64,000 bases of DNA from Streptomyces sp. NBC_01446 (GTDB lineage: Bacteria; Actinomycetota; Actinomycetes; Streptomycetales; Streptomycetaceae), in assembly GCF_026340095.1 (NCBI RefSeq), contig NZ_JAPEPO010000001.1:2758501-2822500 (forward strand), given 5' to 3'. The notes beneath the pieces are model-generated. The model was not told where the DNA came from. It saw nothing but the letters and a program-made list of their open reading frames with translations, and ran no database searches. The translations under genes were made by a program, and so were the position numbers. Below are positions 23,548 to 32,556 of this stretch, in pieces; position 1 is the stretch's first letter, and each line of letters starts with the position of its first letter.

Positions 23548-25010
23548 CCCGCTACATCCGCCGCGCCTCGGTCTTCTGTCTGGTGCTGCTCGTCGCACTG
23601 CTGGTCAACTCGGCCCGCGTAATGATCTTCGAGGCGGACTCCCTCGACGACAACCCGGCCAACCGCCGCAACACCATCGCGCGCTACACCCAGCCGCGCG
23701 GCAACATCCTCGTCGACGGCAAGGCCGTCACCGGTTCGAGGGACACCGACGAGCAGCTCCGTTACGAACGGACGTACAGGGAGGGTCCGTTGTACGCGCC
23801 GGTGACCGGGTACGCGTCCCAGGTGTACGGCACCTCGCTGCTGGAGAACGCCGAGGACGACATCCTCTCCGGCACGGACCCGATGCTCGCGCCGCTCCCC
23901 CTGTTCAACGACCTGACGCGCTCGCAGCAGCCGGGCGGCAGGGTGGCGACCACGATCAACGCGGCGGCGCAGAAGGCGGCGTACTCCGGTCTTGCCGGGC
24001 GCCGGGGCGCGGTCGCGGCGCTCGATCCGGCGACCGGGAAGATCCTCGCCCTGGTGAGCAGCCCCTCGTACGATCCGGGGGCGATCGCGGGGACGGATTC
24101 GGCGACGATGTCGGCGTGGAAGAAATTGAACCGCGCGCCGAGTCAGCCGATGCTCAACCGGGCGATCCGGCAGACGTATCCACCCGGCTCGACCTTCAAG
24201 ATCGTCACAGCGGCGGCGGCCCTGGACTCGGGCCTCGTGACAGATGTGCACGAGCCGACCGAAACGCCCAGCCCCTGGCGCCTGCCCGACACGTCGACCT
24301 TGCTGCGGAACGAGGCGCGCGGCTGTGAGGACGCGTCGCTCGCGGACGCGATCCGGGTCTCCTGCAACACGGTGATGGCAAAACTCGGTGTTCAGGTGGG
24401 GCTGAAGGGGATGGTGTCGACGGCCAGGAGGTTCGGCTTCGACGATGCGGGGGTGAGGATCCCGTCCGGCGTCTCGCGGAGCAACTTCGACACGGACATG
24501 GACCGTTCGCAGCTGGCGCTCTCGTCCATCGGCCAGTTCAACACGACGGCGACGCCGCTGCAGATGGCGATGGTCTCGGCCGCCGTCGCCAACGGCGGGG
24601 TCCTGATGGCGCCGCATCTGGTGGAGAGGACGACGGACGGCCACGGCAACACCGTGGCGCAGACCGGTTCGAAGGCGTACCGCCAGGCGATGAACCCGGC
24701 CACGGCGGTGCAGCTCCAGGAGCTGATGCAGGACGCCGTGGAGAACGGCACGGGCACGAACGCGCAGATCCCCGATGTGGCCGTCGGCGGCAAGACCGGC
24801 ACGGCGCAGCACGGAGTGGGCAACAAGGGCACCCCGTACGCGTGGTTCATCTCCTGGGCGCGGTCCCCGGAGGCGGGCATCGCGGAGGTCGCGGTCGCGG
24901 TGGTCGTCGAGGACGCGTCGGCGAACCGTACGGACATCAGCGGTGGCGGGAGCGCGGCGCCGATCGCGCGGGACGTGATGGAAGCGGCACTGAACTCAGC
25001 CGCGCGGTAA
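23544..25010 (+). CDS. Class B penicillin-binding protein (transpeptidase)
   Basis: A 488-residue protein. One N-terminal membrane anchor (about 8-28), a short non-penicillin-binding module, then the transpeptidase domain with S216-T-F-K219 (SxxK), S273-C-N275 (SxN) and K417-T-G-T420 (KTG). All catalytic residues are present. It crosslinks glycan strands outside the membrane, as partner of the SEDS enzyme whose stop codon overlaps its GTG start. The length and PbpA-like layout match actinobacterial PbpA. Confidence 0.95.
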   Translation: MTRYIRRASVFCLVLLVALLVNSARVMIFEADSLDDNPANRRNTIARYTQPRGNILVDGKAVTGSRDTDEQLRYERTYREGPLYAPVTGYASQVYGTSLLENAEDDILSGTDPMLAPLPLFNDLTRSQQPGGRVATTINAAAQKAAYSGLAGRRGAVAALDPATGKILALVSSPSYDPGAIAGTDSATMSAWKKLNRAPSQPMLNRAIRQTYPPGSTFKIVTAAAALDSGLVTDVHEPTETPSPWRLPDTSTLLRNEARGCEDASLADAIRVSCNTVMAKLGVQVGLKGMVSTARRFGFDDAGVRIPSGVSRSNFDTDMDRSQLALSSIGQFNTTATPLQMAMVSAAVANGGVLMAPHLVERTTDGHGNTVAQTGSKAYRQAMNPATAVQLQELMQDAVENGTGTNAQIPDVAVGGKTGTAQHGVGNKGTPYAWFISWARSPEAGIAEVAVAVVVEDASANRTDISGGGSAAPIARDVMEAALNSAAR

Positions 25011-25094
25011 GGGAATCGGCCCGCAAGTGGCCCCTGATACCAACAGGTGAAATGGCCCTCTACGGCGCCGCTCCCCCTGCCTATCGTGCAGTCC

Positions 25095-25643
25095 ATGACT
25101 GACAACGGGACTGCGAAGACGACGGAAAACGGGACTCACCACGAACTCGCCCAGGTGAACATCGGCCGCCTGACCGCCCCGCTCGACTCCGAGCAGCTGA
25201 GGGACTTCGCGGAGGGACTCGATCCGGTGAACGCCGTCGCCGACGCGTCGGACGGGTTCGTGTGGCGCCTGAAGGACGAGAGCGGGGACGCGACGAGCTT
25301 CCGGATCTTCGACGACGCGTGGCTGCTCGTGAACATGTCGGTGTGGCGGGACACGAACGCGCTGACGGCGTTCATGTACCAGGGCCTGCACCGTGAACTG
25401 CTCGCCCGCCGAAGGGAGTTCTTCGAGCGTCTCGACGAGGCGGTGACCGCTCTGTGGTGGGTGCCGGCCGGGCACCGGCCGACCCTCGAGGAGGCGGAGG
25501 AACGCCTGGTCCATCTGCGGGCACACGGCCCGACGCCGCACGCGTTCAATCTGCGTACGGCGTTCCCGGCGGGCGGCACCGGCCCCGAGCCGGAGCGTGA
25601 GCCGGCGCCTGAGCCGGAGTCCGTCAGCCGATCGGCTTCCTGA
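25095..25643 (+). CDS. DUF3291 domain protein
   Basis: A 182-residue protein. The bulk is a single DUF3291 domain, a dimeric alpha-beta barrel related to monooxygenase-like folds: LAQVNIGRLTAPLDSEQLRDF, WRLKDESGD and LVNMSVWRDTNALTAFMYQGLHREL are typical segments, the last quoted in part. No cofactor site is known for the family. The C-terminus is a Glu/Pro tail that overlaps the end of the convergent next gene by 20 bp. The function is unknown. Confidence 0.85.
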   Translation: MTDNGTAKTTENGTHHELAQVNIGRLTAPLDSEQLRDFAEGLDPVNAVADASDGFVWRLKDESGDATSFRIFDDAWLLVNMSVWRDTNALTAFMYQGLHRELLARRREFFERLDEAVTALWWVPAGHRPTLEEAEERLVHLRAHGPTPHAFNLRTAFPAGGTGPEPEREPAPEPESVSRSAS

Positions 25644-26532
25644 TCTCCGAGCGGATCTTCGCCGCGGTCGCGGCCGCCGCGTCGAGGTCCACTTCGGAGG
25701 GGTCCTGAAGGGCGATCTCGGGGGTGATCTCGGCGACGGTGGCGCCGGTGTTCCCGTCGGCCCAGGCGCACATCGGGATGGTCGCCTGCTGCTTGGTGAG
25801 CACCTGGCAGGTGATGGTGACGTCGGAGCCGGCCGGCTCGAAGTCCTTGGCGGGCACGGCGACTTCGGCGCCGTCGCTCTTGGCGGCGCCCTTCATCATG
25901 TTCTTGCGGGCGAGGTCGGTGTTCTTGAACCGGCCGTACATGCCGGAGATCACCACACCCGCGTTCTTCTTGGCGGGGTCGGTCGCGGCGTACTGGCCGA
26001 CGGCCGCCTTGGTGTCGCGCGCGTCCCAGGCGCCGTCCGCCTCGTCCTCGATCTGCTTGCCCTGGGTGTCGGACAGGTCCTGGGTGAGGGTGTACCTCCC
26101 GTCGAGGACGGTCTTCGGGATGGTCAGCTTGTACTCGGCCTTCGGGAAGCTCTTGTCGACCTCCGAGCCGAGCATGGCGACCGCGACGATCCCGATGACG
26201 ACGACGGCGAGCGCGCCGCCGACGATGCCGAGGATCATCCCGACCCGCCGCTTCTTGGGCGGCGGGTCCAGGGGGGCACCACCCCATCCGGGGTAAGGGG
26301 CACCGCCCGGGTAGGGCTGCTGGGCGTACGGGCCGGGCTGGCCCGGCTGACCGTAAGGGCCCTGTTGGCCCGGCTGACCGTACGGACCCTGCTGGCCCGG
26401 CTGACCGTACGGGCCGGGCTGGCCGGGCTGGCCGGGCTGCTGCGGCGGGCCGTAGGGGCCGGGCTGACCGTAGGGCGCGGCCGGGGGCTGCTGGCCGTAC
26501 GGGTTGGGCTGGGGCGGCTGAGGCGTGGACAC
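25624..26532 (-). CDS. Membrane protein with Pro/Gln/Gly-rich cytoplasmic N-terminus
   Basis: A 302-residue protein. Residues 1-90 are low-complexity Pro-Tyr-Gly-Gln with several GPYGQPGQ copies. After a basic stop (PPKKRRVG), one membrane helix spans about 97-120. The outer 180 residues form a compact domain with two cysteines (TITCQV and PMCAWAD). This is a common Streptomyces architecture of unknown function; the disordered head may mediate clustering. It converges with the DUF3291 gene, sharing 20 bp of coding sequence. Confidence 0.8.
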   Translation of the reverse strand: MSTPQPPQPNPYGQQPPAAPYGQPGPYGPPQQPGQPGQPGPYGQPGQQGPYGQPGQQGPYGQPGQPGPYAQQPYPGGAPYPGWGGAPLDPPPKKRRVGMILGIVGGALAVVVIGIVAVAMLGSEVDKSFPKAEYKLTIPKTVLDGRYTLTQDLSDTQGKQIEDEADGAWDARDTKAAVGQYAATDPAKKNAGVVISGMYGRFKNTDLARKNMMKGAAKSDGAEVAVPAKDFEPAGSDVTITCQVLTKQQATIPMCAWADGNTGATVAEITPEIALQDPSEVDLDAAAATAAKIRSEIRKPIG

Positions 26533-26602
26533 GTCAGCAAACTACTGCATGCGGGTGACACGCCCACACGCCCCGGACACCACGGGCACCCCCGGGCAGG
26601 CC

Positions 26603-27712
26603 CTAGGGAAGCTGCGCGCCCTCCCCGATCGTCGACTCCACCTCCGCGACCCGCTCCAGTTCCTCCGCCGCGAAGCGTTCCGCGTCGAGCTTCTCGGCGA
26701 TCTCCTCGTCCTGGGCCATCAGCTGGTCGAGGTTCGAGTTGCCCATCTCGAAGACGCCCATGTCGACGTACGCCTGCTGGAGGCGCTTGCCCCACAGGCC
26801 GATGTCCTTGACGCAGGGCACGATCCGGGAGAAGAGCAGCTGGCGGAAGAGGGCCAGGAACTCGGACTGCTCGCTGTACTCCTCGGCCTCCGCCTTGGAG
26901 ATGCCGAAGTTCTCCAGGACCTCGACGCCGCGCAGCCGGTCGCGCATCAGGTAGCAGCCCTCGATGACGAACTCCTCGCGCTCGCGCAGTTCGGCGTCGG
27001 TGAGCTGCTTGTAGTAGTCGCGCAGGGCCATCCGTCCGAAGGCCACATGGCGGGCCTCGTCCTGCATCACGTACGCGAGGATCTGCTGGGGCAGCGGCTT
27101 GTCCGTGGTGTCGCGGATCATGCCGAACGCGGCGAGCGCCAGGCCCTCGATGAGGACCTGCATGCCGAGGTAGGGCATGTCCCAGCGGGAGTCGCGCAGG
27201 GTGTCGCCGAGGAGCGACTGGAGGTTGTCGTTGATCGGGTAGAGCATCCCGATCTTCTCGTGCAGGAAGCGGCCGAAGATCTCCGCGTGCCGGGCCTCGT
27301 CCATGGTCTGGGTCGCCGAGTAGAACTTGGCGTCCATGTCGGGGACGGACTCGACGATGCGGGCGGCGCACACCATCGCGCCCTGCTCACCGTGCAGGAA
27401 CTGGCTGAACTGCCAGGACGCGTAGTGCTTGCGCAGCTCGCCCTTGTCCCGGTCCGTCATCTTCGCCCAGTGCCGGGTGCCGTAGAGGGTGAGCGCCTCG
27501 TCGGGGGTGCCGAGCGGGTTGTGGGGGTCGACCTCGAGATCCCAGTCGATGCGCTTGGCGCCGTCCCACTGCTTGTCCTTGCCCTTCTGGTAGAGCGCGA
27601 GGAGGCGGTCCCTGCCCTCGTCGTACTCCCAGCTGAATCTTGCCGCACCGGCCGCCGGTATGTCCCAGTTGAGCTCCTCGGGCGCCCTGGTGTACAGCTC
27701 ATGCGTCGACAT
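26603..27712 (-). CDS. Ferritin-like diiron protein
   Basis: A 369-residue protein from ATG 27712. It has a complete diiron ligand set: E109 (HGEQG), E139-xx-H142 (DEARHAEIF), E189 (EGLALAAF), E219-xx-H222 (DEARHVAFG). The fold is the ferritin/ribonucleotide-reductase R2 superfamily, and there is no tyrosine radical motif. The length exceeds a ferritin and fits diiron oxidases such as desaturases or N-oxygenases; the substrate is unknown. It is divergent from a second diiron gene (AurF family) across 149 bp, suggesting joint control. Confidence 0.82.
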   Translation of the reverse strand: MSTHELYTRAPEELNWDIPAAGAARFSWEYDEGRDRLLALYQKGKDKQWDGAKRIDWDLEVDPHNPLGTPDEALTLYGTRHWAKMTDRDKGELRKHYASWQFSQFLHGEQGAMVCAARIVESVPDMDAKFYSATQTMDEARHAEIFGRFLHEKIGMLYPINDNLQSLLGDTLRDSRWDMPYLGMQVLIEGLALAAFGMIRDTTDKPLPQQILAYVMQDEARHVAFGRMALRDYYKQLTDAELREREEFVIEGCYLMRDRLRGVEVLENFGISKAEAEEYSEQSEFLALFRQLLFSRIVPCVKDIGLWGKRLQQAYVDMGVFEMGNSNLDQLMAQDEEIAEKLDAERFAAEELERVAEVESTIGEGAQLP

Positions 27713-27861
27713 ACAGGCAGGCTCACACGCTCGTGGACACCGGGTCAACAAGTCGCGCGCAAGGGATTGACGGCCTTGCTGACAAGCAGTCTCATAAGAC
27801 GTGACCGCCGGTAACTCCTGTGCCGCGGCGCCCGTTTCCCGTACGACGAGGTGGGACAGCC

Positions 27862-28800
27862 ATGACGACCGTGACGGAAGCCGACGCGTTCGAGGGTCTG
27901 CGCGACGCGCTCGGGCTGCTCAAGGACCGCGAGCAGGTGGCCGAGCGCCTGCTCGACTCCTCCGCCAAGCACTCCTTCGACCCGGACAAGGAACTGGACT
28001 GGGACGCCCCCGACGTCGAGGGCATGTGGTACTGGCCCCCGGAGCTCTGCTCGCTCTACGACACTCCCATGTGGAAGCGGATGCCGCAGGAGCAGCGCAT
28101 CGAGCTCTCCAAGTACGAGGCCGCCTCGATGGCGTCCATGGGCGTCTGGTTCGAGATCATCCTGATGCAGCTTCTCGTACGGCACATCTACGACAAGTCG
28201 CTGACCAGCAGCCATGTGCGTTACGCCCTCACGGAGATCGCCGACGAGTGCCGGCACTCCATGATGTTCGCCCGCATGATCAAGCGGAGCGTCGGCGAGA
28301 GCTTCCCCATGCCGCGCGTCCACCACAACCTGGGGCGCGTGCTCAAGACGATCTCCACGACGCCGGGATCCTTCGCGGCCACGCTGCTCGGCGAGGAGAT
28401 CATCGACTGGATGCAGCGGATGACCTTCCCGGACGAGCGCGTCCAGCCGCTGGTCCGCGGCATCACCCGCATCCACGTCATCGAGGAGGCTCGGCACGTG
28501 CGCTACGCCCGCGAGGAGCTGCGCCGCCAGATGGTGAAGTGCGGACCGGCCGAGGCGGCGTACACCCGGATCGTGTGCGGCGAGGCGGCCCGCGTGATCT
28601 ACACCGCGTTCCACAACCCGGCGGCCTACGAACGGGCCGGGCTCGACCCGAAGGAGGCGCTGGCGCAGGTCAAGGCCAGCGGCCACCGCCGCGAGATCAT
28701 GCAGACCGGCGCCAAGCGCCTGACCGACTTCCTGGACGACATCGGGGTCATGCGGGGCGTCGGACGCAGGCTGTGGAAGTCGTCCGGGCTGCTCGCCTAG
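27862..28800 (+). CDS. AurF-family diiron oxygenase
   Basis: A 312-residue protein. Ligand candidates are E98, E129-xx-H132 (DECRHSMMF), E178 and E209-xx-H212 (EEARHVRYA), the AurF pattern with an additional His (H205). AurF itself oxidises an aryl amine to nitro; many relatives in Streptomyces act on unknown substrates. The start ATG 27862 follows GAGGTGGGA. A TetR gene lies 72 bp downstream on the same strand. The divergent diiron protein to the left is probably a functional partner. Confidence 0.85.
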   Translation: MTTVTEADAFEGLRDALGLLKDREQVAERLLDSSAKHSFDPDKELDWDAPDVEGMWYWPPELCSLYDTPMWKRMPQEQRIELSKYEAASMASMGVWFEIILMQLLVRHIYDKSLTSSHVRYALTEIADECRHSMMFARMIKRSVGESFPMPRVHHNLGRVLKTISTTPGSFAATLLGEEIIDWMQRMTFPDERVQPLVRGITRIHVIEEARHVRYAREELRRQMVKCGPAEAAYTRIVCGEAARVIYTAFHNPAAYERAGLDPKEALAQVKASGHRREIMQTGAKRLTDFLDDIGVMRGVGRRLWKSSGLLA

Positions 28801-28872
28801 GACTGCGCCCGGGACCGCGCGGGGCGCCTCCGTACAGGACCTCCGCACGAAAAGCCGGTTACGCTGCGGGAC

Positions 28873-29598
28873 ATGACCTCGGCACCCGGCACCCGCGCGT
28901 ACCGACGGCTCAGCGTCGAGGAGCGTCGCAGTCAGCTCCTCGTCGCCGCGCTGTCCCTCTTCGCGCACCGGGCACCCGAGGAGGTGTCCCTCGACGACGT
29001 GGCGGAGGCGGCCGGTGTCTCACGGCCGCTCGTCTACCGGTACTTCCCCGGCGGCAAGCAGCAGTTGTACGAGGCCGCGCTGCGCTCGGCCGCCGACGAG
29101 CTGGAGAAGTGCTTCGCGGAGCCGCAGGAAGGGCCGCTGAGCGGCCGGCTCACGCGGGCGCTCGACCGCTACCTCGGGTTCGTGGACCAGCACGACATGG
29201 GGTTCGCCGCCCTGCTCCAGGGCGGCAGCGTCGTGGAGACGTCGCGCACGACGTCGATCGTGGACGGCGTGCGCAGGGCGGCGGCCGAGCACATCCTGAG
29301 CCATCTCGCCGTGGCGGACCCGGGTCCCCGGTTGCGGATGACCGTACGTATGTGGATCACGGCGGTGGAGGCGGCCTCGCTGATCTGGCTCGACGAGGAC
29401 AAGAAGCCGCCGCTGGACGAGCTGCGCGACGGGCTCGTCGACCAGTTCATGGCGGTCCTCACGGCGACGGCGGGCCGCGACCCGCAGACCGCCGGGGCGG
29501 TGCGGCACGCGCTCGCCCTGGAGACGCCGGACGGACCCGTGGGCCGGCTGGCGCGCCTGGTGCTGCCCGTGGTGAGCGACGCGGCACACCTGTTCTGA
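28873..29598 (+). CDS. TetR-family regulator
   Basis: A 241-residue protein with an N-terminal TetR helix-turn-helix (RRSQLLVAALSLFAHR, VSLDDVAEAAGVSRPLVYRYF). The C-terminal helical domain (about 80-240) has the TetR_C form with WITAVEAASLIWLDED. It likely controls the adjacent AurF-like gene and the divergent diiron gene; no palindrome I would trust as its operator was found in their shared spacer. Confidence 0.85.
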   Translation: MTSAPGTRAYRRLSVEERRSQLLVAALSLFAHRAPEEVSLDDVAEAAGVSRPLVYRYFPGGKQQLYEAALRSAADELEKCFAEPQEGPLSGRLTRALDRYLGFVDQHDMGFAALLQGGSVVETSRTTSIVDGVRRAAAEHILSHLAVADPGPRLRMTVRMWITAVEAASLIWLDEDKKPPLDELRDGLVDQFMAVLTATAGRDPQTAGAVRHALALETPDGPVGRLARLVLPVVSDAAHLF

Positions 29599-29606
29599 AT
29601 CATCCT

Positions 29607-29626
29607 CCCCGGCGTGACCGCCGGGG
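29607..29626 (+). terminator. Short GC hairpin after the TetR gene
   Basis: CCCCGGCG-TGAC-CGCCGGGG, perfect 8-bp arms, 9 nt after the TetR stop codon. The flanks (TCCT before, CTTCC after) resemble dispersed hairpins associated with IS200/IS605-type elements in Streptomyces, so it could be such a remnant acting as a terminator. Confidence 0.5.
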
Positions 29627-29657
29627 CTTCCTCGCAAGAAACAGTGACACTGGTGCC

Positions 29658-29939
29658 GTGAAGAGCGAAGAGACGCCGTTCGTCGGCGGGCCGATGGACG
29701 GACGGGTGCTGCCCGTGCTGCTCGGACCCACGGGGCATCCGCCGAAGGTGTACCGCATCCCCGTACCGGGCCCCGACGGCTCCGCGGGCACGGTGCTCAT
29801 CTACCGCCGGGTGCCGATGGTCCCCGGCAGGATCCGGTTCACCCACCGCTGGAAGTACGAGTACGACCCCACGGGGCGCGACGACAGCGGGCTCCGGTGG
29901 CCCTGGTCCAAGCCGCGCCCACAGCAGTCGACTTCGTAG
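29658..29939 (+). CDS. Small conserved-looking hypothetical protein
   Basis: A 93-residue protein from GTG 29658. It is basic with many Pro, Gly, Arg and Trp residues (FVGGPMDGRVLPVLLGPTGHPPKVYRI, quoted in part, and HRWKYEYDPTGRDD). It has no signal or membrane segment. Codon use matches neighbours, which argues for a real gene. The family is not recognised. Its TAG stop sits inside a 13-bp tandem repeat. Confidence 0.6.
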   Translation: MKSEETPFVGGPMDGRVLPVLLGPTGHPPKVYRIPVPGPDGSAGTVLIYRRVPMVPGRIRFTHRWKYEYDPTGRDDSGLRWPWSKPRPQQSTS

Positions 29940-29974
29940 ATCACCTTCGTAGATCACTTTCGTGGATCACCTTC
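29936..29974. repeat. Three 13-bp units over a stop codon
   Basis: GTAGATCACCTTC, GTAGATCACTTTC and GTGGATCACCTTC stand in tandem. The TAG of the first unit ends the upstream gene; the second unit repeats the stop. Confidence 0.85.
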
Positions 29975-30098
29975 GTGGAGTCCCCCGGCCGGGTGAGGTC
30001 CTTGGGCCGAACCGCCCAGCAGGCGACGCACGGGCAGGCGGACGTGTCGATGCTCTCGGTGCGGGACGGACGGGCCGCCCCGCACCGGAGGTGATGAC

Positions 30099-31250
30099 GT
30101 GTCAGGAAGCCTTCTACGGTGGGCCTGTGCCGCGACGGTGGCCTCAATGCTCGCGGCGCCGGGACCCGCGACCGCCGCAACCGCCACGAACCCCGCCCCC
30201 CTTCCGGCGGCGGGCGGCAAGTCCGTCGCCACACTTCTGACGGATCTTCAGCGTCTGTACCAGGAGGCCGAGAAGGCCACCGAGACGTACAACGCGACAG
30301 CGGAGAAGCTCAAGAAGCGTCAGAAGACGGCCGGTGACCTGGCCCGCAAGCTGGCCACGGCCCGCACCTCGCTCCACGACAGCCGCGACGCGGCAGGCCG
30401 CCTCGCCCGCGAGCAGTACCAGGGCAGCAGCAACTTCTCCCCCTACGTGCGCCTGCTCCTCGCCCGCGACCCGCAGCACGCCCTCGACCAGGGCCATGTG
30501 ATCCGGCGGGTGGCCCAGGAGCGCATCGCGACCGTGGACCGGCTCGTCGGTGGCGAGAAGCGCGCCGACGACCTGGCCGCCCGGGCACGCAAGGCGCTCT
30601 CCGAGCAGACCCGGCTCTCGGATCGGCAGAAGAAGGACCGGGACGCGGTCCGGGCCCGCCTCAAGGACGTCGAGAAGCTGCTCGCCTCGCTCAGCGCGGA
30701 CCAGCTCGCCGAGCTGACCCGCCTGGAGGACACGGGGATGGCGAAGGCCCAGAAGACGTTCATGGCGTCGGGCGCGCTCAGCTCGCGGCGGGCGCCGTCG
30801 CGGGCCGGGGACACGGCACTCGCGTACGCGGTGCAACAGATCGGGAAGCCGTACGTGTGGGGCGCGGAAGGGCCCGCGGCGTTCGACTGCTCGGGGCTCA
30901 CGTCGAAGGCGTGGGAGCACGCGGGCGAGGCCATCCCCCGCACGTCGCAGGAGCAGTGGGCGCGACTGCCCCGCGTCCCGCTGAACGCGCTGCGGCCCGG
31001 GGACCTCGTCGTGTACTTCCCCGAGGCCACGCACGTGGCGATGTACCTGGGCGACGGCATGGTGGTGCAGGCGCCACGGCCGGGCGCGAAGGTCAAGGTG
31101 TCGCCGATCGCGGCCAACCCGCTGCTCGGCGCCGTCCGCCCCGATCAGGGCGCCACGTCGATGAAGGACTACACCCCGCCGAAGCTGCCCGGGGGCGCGA
31201 CGGGCGGCGACGACACCGGAAACGGCGCCGCGGGGGCGCCCACCGGCTGA
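30099..31250 (+). CDS. NlpC/P60 peptidoglycan endopeptidase
   Basis: A 383-residue secreted protein from GTG 30099 (GGAGGTGATGAC upstream). Residues 1-26 are a signal peptide. A long coiled-coil (about 42-225) precedes the NlpC/P60 domain (about 236-345) with C264 (FDCSGL) and H312 (THVAMYLG). This is the RipA-like layout in which the coiled coil controls access to the active site. It cleaves stem-peptide bonds during growth or hyphal separation. The Gly-rich tail is disordered. It converges with the monooxygenase gene. Confidence 0.93.
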   Translation: MSGSLLRWACAATVASMLAAPGPATAATATNPAPLPAAGGKSVATLLTDLQRLYQEAEKATETYNATAEKLKKRQKTAGDLARKLATARTSLHDSRDAAGRLAREQYQGSSNFSPYVRLLLARDPQHALDQGHVIRRVAQERIATVDRLVGGEKRADDLAARARKALSEQTRLSDRQKKDRDAVRARLKDVEKLLASLSADQLAELTRLEDTGMAKAQKTFMASGALSSRRAPSRAGDTALAYAVQQIGKPYVWGAEGPAAFDCSGLTSKAWEHAGEAIPRTSQEQWARLPRVPLNALRPGDLVVYFPEATHVAMYLGDGMVVQAPRPGAKVKVSPIAANPLLGAVRPDQGATSMKDYTPPKLPGGATGGDDTGNGAAGAPTG

Positions 31251-31272
31251 CCGGTGCGCGCCCCGCCGCGGA

Positions 31273-32523
31273 TCAGCCGGAGACGGAGGCCAGGTACGCG
31301 TTCGTCTTCTCGGGCTCATAGAAGAAGTTCTCGAAGTCGGCCGGGTTGTTGAAGCCGTTCGCGAAGCGGTCGGCGACCGGCTGGAGCTGGCCGGCGGCGC
31401 CGATCAGGTTGAGGACGTGCTCCGGCGGGACGCCCAGCATCGCGTTGGTCCACTTCACGACGTGCTGCGCGGTGTCCCAGTAGCGGTCGAAGGTGGACTG
31501 CATCCACTCCTCGTCGAACGGCTTGTCGCCGTGCTCGACGATGGAGTCGAGGTACGAGGCGGCGCACTTGGACGCCGAGTTCGAACCCTGGCCCGTGATC
31601 GGGTCGTTGGCGACGACGACGTCGGCGACACCGAGGACCGCGCCGCCGCCGGGCAGCCGCCCGATCGGGTTGCGGACGGTCGGCGCGTAACGGCCCGCGA
31701 GGGTCGCGTTGGCGTCGGTCAGCTCGACCTTCGTGGCGCGCGCGTACTCCCAGGGCGTGAACTTCTCCATCAGCTCCAGGGTGAGGGCCAGGTGCTCCGA
31801 GGGGTCCTTGACGCCCTTGAAGGCGTCCAGCGGACCACCGGGGATGCCCTCCCAGAACAGGATGTCCGCGCGGCCCGAGGTGGTGAGGGTCGGCATCACG
31901 AACAGCTCGCCGACGCCGGGCACCAGGTTGCAGCGCACCGCGTCGAAGTCCGGGTGCTCGGGGCGGGGGCCCATGCCGTGCACGTACGCGACGGCCAGCG
32001 CGCGCTGCGGCTCGGCGTACGGGGAACGCGAGGCGTCGCGGCCGAACATCGAGACCAGCTCGCCCTTGCCGGCGGAGACGAGCACCAGGTCGTAGGTGCG
32101 GGCGAAGTAGTCGAGGTCGGAGACCGCGGCGCCGTGGATGACGAGCTGCCCGCCGCGCTGCGCGAACGTCTCCATCCAGCCGGCCATCTTCACGCGCTGG
32201 TCGACGGACTGCGCGTAGCCGTCGAGCTTGCCCACCCAGTCGATGGCGCGCTGCGAGGGGCCCGGGTCGAAGGAGCCGGGGGCGGCTACGGAGACGCCGA
32301 GGCCCTCGATCTTGGGGGCCTGGGACTCCCAGAAGTTCACCTGAAGGTCGCGCTCGTGCTGGAGCGCCGTGTCGAACATGCACTGCGTGGACATGACCCG
32401 GCCGGACCGGATCTCGTCCGCGGTGCGGTTGGACATCAGGGTGACCTCGTACCCGTTCGACTGGAGGCCGAGGGCGAGCTGGAGACCGGACTGGCCGGCT
32501 CCGACGACGAGTATCTTCCGCAT
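31273..32523 (-). CDS. StyA-like FAD-dependent monooxygenase
   Basis: A 416-residue flavoprotein. The dinucleotide fold is at the N-terminus (KILVVGAGQSGLQLALGL) and a second FAD motif near 295-310 (GVADVVVANDPITGQGSNSAS, quoted in part). It resembles the styrene/indole monooxygenase oxygenase component, which receives reduced FAD from a separate reductase; no reductase is adjacent. It is the last gene of the conservon, 33 bp after the GTPase, with the same direction. Conservons often end with an oxidoreductase such as a P450. The substrate is unknown. Confidence 0.88.
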   Translation of the reverse strand: MRKILVVGAGQSGLQLALGLQSNGYEVTLMSNRTADEIRSGRVMSTQCMFDTALQHERDLQVNFWESQAPKIEGLGVSVAAPGSFDPGPSQRAIDWVGKLDGYAQSVDQRVKMAGWMETFAQRGGQLVIHGAAVSDLDYFARTYDLVLVSAGKGELVSMFGRDASRSPYAEPQRALAVAYVHGMGPRPEHPDFDAVRCNLVPGVGELFVMPTLTTSGRADILFWEGIPGGPLDAFKGVKDPSEHLALTLELMEKFTPWEYARATKVELTDANATLAGRYAPTVRNPIGRLPGGGAVLGVADVVVANDPITGQGSNSASKCAASYLDSIVEHGDKPFDEEWMQSTFDRYWDTAQHVVKWTNAMLGVPPEHVLNLIGAAGQLQPVADRFANGFNNPADFENFFYEPEKTNAYLASVSG

Positions 32524-32556
32524 GCGGGTGCCTCTTCTACTGCTGAGGGGTGGTGG

